Shown here piece by piece: positions 54,961 through 64,000 of a stretch of 64,000 nt of DNA. This DNA comes from Heliopora coerulea (lineage: Eukaryota; Cnidaria; Anthozoa; Scleralcyonacea; Helioporidae). A program made the translations under genes and the position numbers. Numbering within the stretch: position 1 is the first letter of the stretch; every line of letters begins with the position of its first letter. The DNA is taken from NCBI GenBank assembly GCA_030142905.1, contig JASJOG010000454.1, positions 1-64,000 of the forward strand. Reading direction: 5' to 3'. The notes under the pieces were generated by a model. The model was given only the letters and a program-made list of their open reading frames with translations, had not been told where the DNA came from and searched no databases.

Positions 54961-55061
54961 AGACCTTTGGTGTGTGGTTAAGAATAAAAATCAGATGATT
55001 TTTATTCTTTTTTTTTGCATCATATTGCATTTAAATAAAAAAATAAACATATAAATAAAGA

Positions 55062-58000
55062 ATGAATACAACAAAAAATTTATTGGACACAGATGTCCCT
55101 AATATTAATACAACTTTATTAAAACCAAAAAATGTTTTTAAAAGAGGTAATCTACTTGATACACCAAATCCTGGTTATGATTTTAAAACCATATTGGAGC
55201 CAACAAAATATGTTTCAAAAATTAAAAGTTTGATTGAAAGTTCTAAAGAAAAAGCAAATAATTTATTTAACAAGTCTAAAGAAGAAGTACTTAATTTATT
55301 TGATAAATATAGAAATAATGTAAACAAAGGAACAGAAAAAATAACAAATTGGTATAATCATTTAAAAGAAAATGTTTTAAATATATTTAACAAAATACAG
55401 GAAAAACCGCAAATGGTTGAACCAAAGTTTAAATTGGATAAAGAAGCTTTGAAAGTAACAAAAAGATATGAAATGGATTTGGAAGAAGCCGGATTATCTT
55501 TATATGACCCTTTGAGCCTGTTGGAAAAAATAAAACCATTGGTAATAAAAAAATTTTAAAAATATCCAAGTACAAAACAACAAATAACTCTTGTATGTTT
55601 AATGAAAAAAGCAAATCCAGCAACTGGAGAAGAAACTACAGATAAAGCACATTTGCATAGTTATTATGAAGAAATTTTTGATGGAAACAATTTTGATGAA
55701 ATATATGAAAAAATGAAAGATAAAATTATTCAAAGTTTTGAAGAATATTTAAGAAATTCAAGTTTATGGAAATTTTATAAAAGTTTAAAAATAATTCTTA
55801 ATATTAATAAAATTAAAAGATTACTTGCATCATCTTATATTCCTACTCCAAAATTTTTAAAAAATAAAAATGCAATTATTAATCCACAAAATGATGACCA
55901 AAAGTGTTTATTGTGGTGTGTTGCAATAAGTGAACTTTTCAAAACTAATCCTAATTTTAAAAATCCTGGAAGAATTACAAAAATTTTAAAAAAGAAAGCT
56001 GAGAGTTTTAATACAAAAGGTATGGAATTCCCGTGTGGATTTACAGATATTGATAAATTTGAAAAAAATAATAACATTGCAATTAATTTATTTGGATATA
56101 ATGAAGAAAAAAGGTTTGGAAATAAAAAGCACGAAATTTTTCCTTTGAGGGTGAGTAAATTAGACTTGGAACAAATTAACACGCATGAGGACACTCATGT
56201 GAATACACATGTGAACATATTGTTAATAACTAATGAAAATGGTGATAAACATTATTGTTTAATTAAAAATATGAGCAGATTATTTTCAAACCAAGTCAAT
56301 AAAAGCAAAGAAAAAATACATATTTGTAATTATTGTTTACAAAATTTTAGAAATGAAAAAACTCTTAAAAATCATTTAGAATATTGTTCAAAATATAAAT
56401 GTGGAAAAACTGTTTATCCTAATAAAGGAGAAAAATTAAAGTTTAAAAATTATGAAAGAATGCACAATGTGCCGTTTGTAATTTATGCAGATTTTGAATG
56501 CAATTTAAAATATGAGGATAAAAATATTGGTAATAATACAAAACAATTTCAAAAACATGAACCGTCTGGATATTGTTATTTGATAAAATGTTTTGATGAT
56601 AATTTATTTAAACCAAAATTAGTAATACACAGTAAAAAGGACAATTCTAATGAAGACGTTTCTTTAAAATTTGTAGAAAGTTTAGAAAATAATATTAAAA
56701 CAATACATGAGCAATTTAAATTTCCAAAAAAGATAATATTAAGAGAAAAGGATAAAAAAGATTTTGAAAAAGCTAAGAAATGTTATGCATGTGATAAAAA
56801 TTTGAAAAAGATGATAAAGTTAAAGACCATTGCCATTATACTGGAAAATATCGAGGTGCTGCTTGTATTAGTTGTAATTCAAAAATGAAAAAAACCTAAA
56901 TTTGTTCCAGTTATATTTCATAATTTACAAAATTATGATAGTCATTTGTTTATAAAAAATCTAGGTGTTTCAGAAGGTGAAATTAATTGTATACCCAACA
57001 CTGAGGAGAAATATATTTCATTCACAAAAGAGATATAAGATTATTGTTGATAAATTTGAATCTAAAAAAATAATTACAGAAAAACAATTTCAAAGTAAAT
57101 GTAAAGAAAACATTATTGAATATGAGGAATTTAATAAAGAAAAAGGTGAAATAGAGTATAAAATCAAAGAAATGATTAATGTTAAAAAACAAATTAGATT
57201 TATTGACAGTTTTAAGTTTATGCAAAATAGTTTAGGAAACTTGGTTAAAAATTTAGATAAAAATGAACTAAATATTATGAAAAGAATTTACAAAAATGAA
57301 GAGGAAAGAGAATTATTAACTAGAACAGGTGTGTTTCCATATGATTGGTTTGATAATATTGAAAAATTAAAAGAAGTAAAATTACCTGATATTAAGGAAT
57401 TTTATTCAAAGTTAAATGATGAAAATATAAGCGAAGCAGATCATGAACATGCGCAAAATGTTTGGAAAAAATTTAATATTAAAAATATGAAAGAATATCA
57501 TGACTTATATTTGAAAACTGATGTGATACTTTTGACAGATGTTTTTGAAAATTTTAGAAAAGTTTGTAAAGAAAATTATAAATTAGACCCCGCTTGGTAT
57601 TATACTTCTCCAGGGCTTGCTTGGGATGCAATGTTAAAAATGACTGGAGTTGAATTGGACTTATTATCCGATCCACAAATGTACCTTATGATTGAAAATG
57701 GAATTAGAGGGGGAATTTCCACTATTACAAAGAGATATGCAAAAGCTAATAATCCTTATATGGGTTCAAAGTATAATCCTGAAGAAGATAATGTATATCT
57801 TGCTTATTTAGACGCGAATAATTTATACGGATGGGCTATGAGTAAAAAACTTCCTGTGAGAGATTTTAAATGGATGAATGAAAGAGAATTACAAAATTGG
57901 GAAAAATTTCCTTGTATATTAGAAGTTGACTTGGAATACCCTGAAGAGCTGCATGATTTACATAATGAATACCCATTAGCACCAGAAAGATTAAAAGTTG

Positions 58001-58993
58001 ACACCTGCGGAGCAGGAGGTGTTGAAAAATTAATACCAAATTTGAATAATAAAGAAAAATATGTTTTACATAGTGAAAATTTGAAATTATATGAAAAATT
58101 AGGATTAAAAATTAGTGGAATTTATAAAAGTATTAAATTTTATGAAGAAGATTTTATGAAAAAATATATTGATTTAAACACAAAACTGAGAACAGAAGCA
58201 AAAAATGAATTTGATTATGAATAATTCTGTGTTTGGAAAAACTATGGAGAATGTTAGAAACAGAGTTGATGTACAATTAGTTAACAGAGAAGAAAAAGCA
58301 TTAAAATTATTTTCAAAAACTAATTTTAACAAAAGAACAATATTTTCTGAAAATTTAATTGCTGTGCATATGCATAAGAAAAAAATTAAGCTGGATAAAC
58401 CTATATATTTAGGAATGAGTATATTAGATTTATCAAAGACTTTAATGTATGATTTTCATTACAATTATATTAAATTAAAATATGGTGAAAATGCGCGGTT
58501 GTTATTTACAGATACTGACAGTTTAATGTATGAAATTAAAACTGAAGATTTTTATAAAGATATAACCTCAGATGTTGAAAAAATGTTTGACACAAGTAAT
58601 TGTCCAAAAGAACATGAAAGCGGAATTAAAACCAGTTTAAACAAAAAAGTAATTGGAATGATGAAAGATGAGTGCGGTGGTAAACAAATAGATGAATTTG
58701 TAGGGCTGAGAGCAAAATTATATTCTTATAAAATAGATGAAAAAGACAACGCACCAAAGGTGTCAAAAAGATGTAAAGGTGTTAAGAAAAATGTTATTGA
58801 AAAAAATATAACATTTCAAAATTATAAAGATTGCTTATTTACTGAAGAAGAACAAATTAGAAAAATGAATTTAATAAGACACCGAAATCATGAATTGTAT
58901 ACTGAGAGTGTTGAAAAAATTGCATTGTCAGCAAAAGATGATAAAAGAATAGTACTTGAAAATAAAATAGATACATGGTCATTACATGAATGA
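55062..58993 (+). pseudogene. polB: Protein-primed family B DNA polymerase, multiply frameshifted
   Basis: The gene begins in ATATAAATAAAGAATG and replicates the linear element from its termini using a protein primer, as in Polintons and adenoviruses. An N-terminal extension (55062-55559) runs out of frame near 55555. Next come 55602-56888 with a LWCVAIS/CGFTDI region, a zinc finger (HICNYCLQNF...H...YC) and the ExoI motif YADFEC. 56965-58224 carries TSPGLAWDAML and the motif-A region LDANNLYGWAM. 58205-58993 has NNSVFGKT and the catalytic FTDTDSL. Breaks lie near 55555, 56815, 56895 (A-run), 57015 and 58205, the last with a small deletion. A GC-rich patch at 57999-58022 encodes TCGAGGV. The polymerase cannot be made from this copy. 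Confidence 0.93.
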
Positions 58994-59076
58994 AATGATT
59001 GACACTTATGAGAATATATTTGGATTTAAACCGTAAAATACTTTATCAGCTAGGTTGTTTCCTTAAAATTCTGTCA

Positions 59077-59475
59077 AAAAAGGTAATTCCCCCGCCTGTC
59101 GTTGAGGGGTTTTCCCCACATTCCATACATTCCAGATCTCCCTAACAACGGAGCAAACCAAAAATAGTTTTTTTGTTGACATCGAGTTAGGCTGGTTGTT
59201 AGGGAGATTAGGCATGTATGGAATGTATGGAATGTTTGGAATGTTAAGGTTATTACCCCAAGACACTTTGAAAAATTTTGACCCGTTTTTTAAAATGTGT
59301 TGAAATTCTTGGTAACGTAATTAAATTCATGAAAGCGACCGGAAGTTAAGTAAGCGAAACCGAAAGTGACGCCGTCAATAAAAAGGGTTTTCCCCAACGA
59401 CACTTTGAAAAATTTTGACCCATTTTGAAAATGTGTTGAAAAAGGAGTGACAGAATCCGGACATTACAGACTACT
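59077..59475 (-). repeat. Element B right terminal inverted repeat (399 bp)
   Basis: Partner of 41367-41765. Contains the foldback CCAGATCTCCCTAACAAC / GTTGTTAGGGAGATTAGG and ends ACATTACAGACTACT, followed by the duplication CGTGTT. The frame 59063-59266 is a translation of this repeat and not a gene. Confidence 0.95.
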
Positions 59476-59481
59476 CGTGTT

Positions 59482-61422
59482 ATACATCTAAAAGCCGTGA
59501 GCACGGTTACACTTGGGTGAAAACCAAATACCTCTCCCAAACATTCCAAACGCTTCTAAAATATTGTTTTCCACTCAAGCATCATAAAATTAGTCAAATT
59601 TCACCAATTCGACGAGTTGTTGCGAGAATTACTCAAACTCGAAGGAAACGCTTTATCTCGTTGAGATAAGACGATTAGCAAGACAAACAGTGGAAATAAA
59701 AATGTTGCAATTACACGCACTTATCAAATGTTTGCCGAACCTTGACAATGGTTCTGAAATGAGGTTCTCGAGTCAGAGATGATAATAAAATCAAAATTTC
59801 ATCGATTGGAGCAGTAGTTGAGAAGATATGGCAATGTTTAAAAACTGGCCTCTTGGGCGTTATACGCCTAAAAGCCATAAGTACGGTTAGAATAGGGTTA
59901 AAACCAAATAGCTCTGACAAACTTTCCCAATGCTCCTAAAATATTGTTTTAGACTCAAAAATCATAAAAAACTGAAATTTCTTATATTCGACAAGTGCTG
60001 TGAGAATTTCTCAAACTCGAAAAAAACGCTTTATCTCGTCGAGATAAGAAGATTTGTAAGACGAATAGTGAAAGTAATGGGGCTGCACTTACTTGCACTT
60101 ATCGAATGTTTGCCAAACCTTGCCAATCGTTTTAAAACAATATGTTTTAGTCAGAGATGATAATAAAATCACACGTTTATTGATTGGAGCAGTGGTTGAG
60201 ATGATATGACAATGTTTAGAAATTGTCTTCTTAGTCGTTATATGCCTAAAACATAAAAGTACGGTTATAATTGGGTGTAAACCAAATAGCTTTGGCGAAC
60301 TTTCCCAATGCTTCTAAAGTGTTGTTTTGCACTCAAACATCATAAAATAAATCATATTTCGTCGATTCGACAAGTTGCTGTGAGAATTTCTCAAAGTCGA
60401 AAAAAAGCTTTATCTCGTCGAAATAAAACGATTGTTAAGAACAGTGAAAATAATGAGGGTGGACTTACTTGCACATCTCGAGTCTTCCCAAAACCTCGCC
60501 AATGGTTCTAAAATGACTTGTATGGGTCAGAGATGATAATAAAATGAAAAGTTCATAGATTGGAGCAGTGGTTGAGATGATATGGCAATGTTTAGAAATT
60601 GGCCTCTTAGGCGTTCAAAGCCTAAAAGCCAAAAGTACGGTTAGAATTAGGTGAAAACTAATTAGCTCTGCCAAACTTTCCCAATGCTTTGAAAATATTG
60701 TTTTCCATTCAAACATCATAAAACAAATCAAATTTCATCGACTCGACAAGTGGCTGTGAGAATTTCTGAAAGTCGAAGAGAACACTTTATCTCGTCGCGA
60801 TAAGACGATGAGAGACGAACAGTGAAAATAATGAAGCTACACTTACTTGCACTTGTCGAATATTTGCCAAACCTGGCCAATTGTTCTAAATGAAGTTTTC
60901 GGGTCAGAGATGATAATAAAATCAAATGTTCATTGATTGGAGCAGTGGTTGGTAAGCTATGCCAATGTTTAGAAATTGATCTCTTTGGCGTTATAGGCCT
61001 AAGAGCCATAAGTAGGTTTAGAATTAGGTAAAAACCAAATAGCTCTGCGAAACTTTCCCAATGCTTCCACAATGTTGTTTATCGCTCAAACATAACAAAA
61101 GAAATCAAATTTCATTGACTCGACAAGTTGTTGTTAGAATTTCCCAAGGTCGAAGAGAACACTTTATCTCGTCGAGATAAAATGATTAGTAAAACGAGCT
61201 GTGGAAGTACTGAGGCTGCAGTTACTTGTACTTATCGGTTCTTTGCCAAACTTCATCAATTGTCCTAAAATGATGTGTTCGAGTCACAGATGATAATAAA
61301 ACCGAAAGTTTATTAATTGGAGCAGTGATTTAGAATATATGGCAATGTTTAGAAATTGGCCTTTTAGACTTTGTACGCCAAAAACTGTAAGTACGTTTAG
61401 AATTAGGTGATAATCAAATAGC
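59482..61422 (+). repeat. Satellite subfamily 2, right of element B
   Basis: About five monomers of the subfamily also seen at 40786-41366, same orientation, with CTTTATCTCGTCGAGATAA dyads and GTACGGTTAGAATTAGG. The first begins exactly where the left flank stopped. The array is broken off within a monomer at CAAATAGC (61422). Confidence 0.93.
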
Positions 61423-61658
61423 AGTAGTTCTGAGTAAAGGGCCTTAGTTTGAAGATGGGGGTGTTTGAACCAACTTATTTAACCAATCCAATCACAGTAT
61501 TTTTTTAACTAATCACGTTCAAGTACTTTTATGTCAGGTTGGGAGAATTTAAAGGCGAAAATGGGGGATGTTTATAGCTCTTTGGTAACTTGACCTTCTG
61601 ACCCCTTGGTGACGTATCGGTTTGATTTTAGGATTATATTTCACGAGCGATAAATTGC
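61423..61658. other. Non-coding start of region D
   Basis: It holds the repeated words AACCAATCCAATCACAG and ACTAATCACG, a CRE-like GGTGACGTATCGG and no gene. It could be a terminal or promoter region if D is an element. Confidence 0.3.
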
Positions 61659-61694
61659 ATGTTGTTAGTGTTGATTTATTCTTTTGTGATAAGA

Positions 61695-61943
61695 ATGGAT
61701 AATGGAAGACCTATTTCAATTGATGTTTGGGAACTTTTGTTATTACACCATAAACCTACATGTTTGAAAGAAAAACAAGATGGAGACGATATATTGGTGA
61801 AAATAATTAAGAAGGGGAGGGTTTTATATGTATCTTTGTTTTGTGATGCCAGCGATGTTTGCGAGGATGATTATGGGAAGGAATTAATTTTTAGACATAA
61901 GTTTAATTTAATGCACAACGATTGTTATGCTGTATATGTTTGA
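61695..61943 (+). CDS. Hypothetical small protein
   Basis: 82 aa from the ATG at 61695 (an upstream TTG-type start is open but adds only hydrophobic residues). No domain recognised; it ends with a compact beta-like segment (LIFRHKFNLMHNDCYAVYV). Codon usage is less AT-extreme than in A and B. Confidence 0.4.
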   Translation: MDNGRPISIDVWELLLLHHKPTCLKEKQDGDDILVKIIKKGRVLYVSLFCDASDVCEDDYGKELIFRHKFNLMHNDCYAVYV

Positions 61944-62256
61944 AATAAAAGATGTAAAACATGTGATGATTGATAAGTTGCAGCGATGTTGTTTCTTACT
62001 TATCTTGTTATGTTGTACGATATTTATTGTTATGTACTGAAACGGAGATTTTACGGAAAAAAAGTAAATCATTTTATAAAATTTGTACTTTATCATATTT
62101 TTTAAACTTTTTTCAGAGTATTAAATCTAGTTTTATTCATGTTTTCAGAAAAAAAATTTATCCTACAATATAGAGGGATTTAAGTTTATCTGATTTTACA
62201 TAAGAATTTCTTTGGTTTGTTTACATTTTGTATTTGAAGAATTATTAGTACTTGTC

Positions 62257-62559
62257 ATGTGTCCTGTGGAGTGTAACATGAGTAAGATTTATAAAATATA
62301 TGCTGTGGATGATGATTTTGGTTTTTGCTTGCAATATCCTTATAAAGTGTTGCTTCGTCGTGGAAAGGAATTTGGTGTACAGTGTTTTGTTCATGTTGCT
62401 GATGCAAGGATACTGAATTGGATAGGTTTGGATATTGTTTTGGTGAGCTATCATAATTTGCGCGACTTTCATCAACCTGAAACAAAAGAAGAAAAGATTA
62501 TTAATATTTGTCCTGATGATTATCCATATATTTGTATGTATCGACTGGAATCAAATTAG
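62257..62559 (+). CDS. Hypothetical small protein
   Basis: About 100 aa from the ATG at 62257 or 62278. It contains KIYKIYAVDDDFGFCLQYPY and ICPDDYPYICMYRLE; no family recognised. It may be distantly related to the preceding frame, but I cannot show this. Confidence 0.45.
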   Translation: MCPVECNMSKIYKIYAVDDDFGFCLQYPYKVLLRRGKEFGVQCFVHVADARILNWIGLDIVLVSYHNLRDFHQPETKEEKIINICPDDYPYICMYRLESN

Positions 62560-62710
62560 TTAGAGGAGAAAGAGATGGCATTTTAAATTGACTACACAAT
62601 TCATGAGATTTCATCAAGTGATGTATTTTTCATTAATACTGGTTCATGTACAGTTTGAATTTCCAAAATTCTATTCTACGCTCGGATGGTGGTTGTTGTT
62701 ATGTAAAAGT

Positions 62711-63210
62711 TTAATTATTTATGCTAATTTTATTATATATCGTCATATGACAAAAAATTTGTTTGTCGTCTTCTTTTTCTTTTTGCTTCTTTAAATGTTC
62801 CATGGAGTCTTTGAATGCTTCAAGAGCAACATACATTCTGTTTTCGCATTTCAACCCAAATTGGAAAATGATGTTGACGAATAAATCGTAGCACTGTTTG
62901 TTGTCGTGGCTTGTACTGACAACCAATAAATACCAGTCGAATTCCTATGCGAGAGGTAGACATAATCATTATACGAAATAAGCGATGTTACCAAGAAATA
63001 GCTATGACTGACCCTTCCGCATTCTCTCCATCCTATCGTTTTCAAACGGGATGTCATTCCATCTCTTTCTTGAAAGATTAAATGAATGTAGGGTTCATCA
63101 TCTTTGAAGGTGACATCAGGCATTCCTTGACATAATCCGGTGTGTTCGTATACTCTCCAGTATTTGAACACCTCGGGAATTATTGAATGAAGTTTACGGA
63201 CCTCGCGCAT
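62711..63210 (-). pseudogene. Hypothetical protein, probable frameshift
   Basis: Frames 62851-63210 (119 codons, MREVRKLH...) and 62711-62926 (Lys/Glu-rich end LKKQKEKEDDK) overlap near 62925. The first becomes low-complexity Ser/Thr after TGIYWL, while the second continues with compositionally normal protein, so one gene with a one-base shift is likely. On the minus strand upstream, tandem TATATA words (63279-63311) could be its promoter. No domain recognised. Confidence 0.4.
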
Positions 63211-63271
63211 TTTTAGGTGTTCCAGTTGAAATTCTTGTGTTTGAATTTGGTTACCACGAGGACGTCCAATG

Positions 63272-63312
63272 TTACTGCGTATATAATCTGCGTATATAAT
63301 CCTATATAATCT
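63272..63312. promoter_or_regulatory. Tandem TATA-like motif
   Basis: TGCGTATATAATC occurs twice in a row, followed by CCTATATAATC. It lies upstream of the minus-strand gene at 62711-63210 and upstream of the plus-strand gene at 63544. Confidence 0.35.
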
Positions 63313-63543
63313 TTTTTTCTGGGGTAATATGCTCTTTGGCTTGAGTGTGACCCCTTATAAATAGATTTTGTTGGGTTTTTTTTGATGAGGTATGTTTGGA
63401 ATTTTATATATATCTATGTTTTATGATTGGGTTATTTAAAAAAATAAAAACCATTGGGTTAAATGCAATTTTATAAAACACTTTTCTATTCCCTTTTGAG
63501 TGTCATTTTGTATGATTGACCGTGGATAAACGTGATTGAAATC

Positions 63544-63954
63544 ATGAGAGAAGAATATGTTAAACCTGTACAGCAGCAACAAGAACAAGGTAAAACTACA
63601 TGGCCGGGTAAAGATTTTGATATTATTGTGGAAGATGAGGCAGTAGCTCGTGCTGATTATATGACAGGGTTAGGTAAAGCTTATAAAAAAACCGAAAATT
63701 CTCAAAGGGAAGCTTCGAGTATTTATTCATCAACGTCTTCTTCATCGACATCTTCAGAGTCCGAAGAAGATGATGAAGAGCGTGTCAATTTCCGGAAATT
63801 GAAGCTACACCGAAAGTGCCCGAAGAAGAAGAAGGTAGGTCATTATTGTTTCAGAAACCGAACGATAAACCAAATTAATTTTGGAACAGAGCAAAGTGTT
63901 GAAAGTGTTTGTGTCACGGACTGCTGTGATATATCAAAGCGCAAAAAGATATAG
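63544..63954 (+). CDS. Hypothetical acidic, Ser-rich protein with basic cluster
   Basis: About 136 aa. A Ser run (SSTSSSSTSSESEEDDEE, about 85-102) is followed by a basic stretch (LHRKCPKKKK) that could be a nuclear localisation signal. AAG/GTAGGT just after it is a good splice donor, so the true protein may continue in a downstream exon. This composition is common in viral regulatory proteins but is not diagnostic. Confidence 0.4.
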   Translation: MREEYVKPVQQQQEQGKTTWPGKDFDIIVEDEAVARADYMTGLGKAYKKTENSQREASSIYSSTSSSSTSSESEEDDEERVNFRKLKLHRKCPKKKKVGHYCFRNRTINQINFGTEQSVESVCVTDCCDISKRKKI

Positions 63955-64000
63955 TGGTTGCTGTTAAAAGCAAATTTAATGAGATCAAATGTATATGTGA

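Larger units (their letters stand above)
41367..59475. mobile_element. Polinton/Maverick element B, complete (18,109 bp)
   Basis: Both termini are AGTAGTCTGTAATG-type (41367 onward, and in complement at 59475). The 6-bp duplication CGTGTT is perfect (41361-41366 and 59476-59481), the expected size for Polintons, and joining the flanks restores a satellite monomer. It encodes the Polinton set: rve integrase, A32-like ATPase, capsid proteins and protein-primed PolB. It adds phage-tail-fibre-like spikes and small membrane proteins. No adenain-like protease is recognisable. At least six genes are broken by stops or frameshifts. Confidence 0.97.
61423..64000. mobile_element. Possible terminus of another virus-like element (D)
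   Basis: Satellite ends abruptly inside a monomer and the new sequence begins AGTAGTTCTGAG, the same first six bases as elements A-C, but is otherwise unlike them. It is non-satellite and has several small frames on both strands with TATA-like runs. The six bases before it are AATAGC. No second end is visible and no hallmark gene is seen, so the assignment is tentative. Confidence 0.35.

Noticed and set aside
59063..59549. Frames within the right terminal repeat of B (and 41576-41770 at the left)
   Set aside because: The same peptide arises at both ends from the inverted repeat; it spans the foldback and lacks the element start motif.

Overview
This is eukaryotic DNA from an AT-rich animal genome, most likely an invertebrate and plausibly a cnidarian (that last step is inference). 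The evidence is a LINE with endonuclease and reverse transcriptase, hAT-type transposons with 8-bp target duplications, a tRNA-derived short element, a gene with a GT-AG intron, kilobases of about 378-bp satellite, and several virus-like Polinton/Maverick elements. I found no ordinary single-copy host gene with confidence.

Layout. 1-1515 is the end of a Polinton-like element (C) carrying 26 perfectly phased 44-bp hairpin repeats. It is inserted into the tail-fibre-like gene of a second Polinton (A, 1516-11415), whose other half lies beyond the window. A keeps intact frames for integrase, major capsid, packaging ATPase and penton-like protein; its membrane-protein gene is split by a 298-bp tRNA-derived foldback element. 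11416-20502 is satellite, cut by an L2/CR1-like LINE (20503-23990). 23991-30480 is more satellite with a hAT MITE, a 1.4-kb ACATC/ACATG pentamer array and an orientation switch. 30480-40785 is non-satellite repeat-rich DNA: a hAT relic, a 1.5-kb foldback, a possible MITE, a complete hAT-like element carrying an intron-containing OTU-protease-like gene, and a nested palindrome with a microsatellite core. A diverged satellite subfamily flanks a complete third Polinton (B, 41367-59475, 18,109 bp, 399-bp inverted repeats, 6-bp duplication CGTGTT). From 61423 a different sequence begins with AGTAGT and carries small unrecognised ORFs on both strands, possibly the end of a fourth element (D).

How A and B work. 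They share one gene plan. A rightward-and-leftward core has integrase, membrane protein, major capsid, ATPase, a coiled-coil protein and an N-myristoylated protein. The divergent arm has a C-terminally anchored protein, penton-like minor capsid, phage-tail-fibre-like spike(s), small membrane proteins and protein-primed DNA polymerase. They look like genomes of integrated virions. Almost every gene starts in the context TAAATG or TAAAAAATG, which suggests an element-specific promoter/initiator. I see no adenain-like protease. B is marked as a recent insertion by its perfect duplication and roughly 98% identical ends, yet its integrase, capsid, ATPase and polymerase frames are all broken, so it was mobilised in trans, decayed after insertion, or contains assembly errors.

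The most unusual signal is a set of tiny GC-rich hairpins (stems of 3-8 bp, usually a 3-nt loop such as AAA, GAA or TTT) placed in frame inside AT-rich genes of A and B. They differ in presence or sequence between the two copies, and near-identical ones recur in unrelated genes. They behave like miniature in-frame palindromic insertions.
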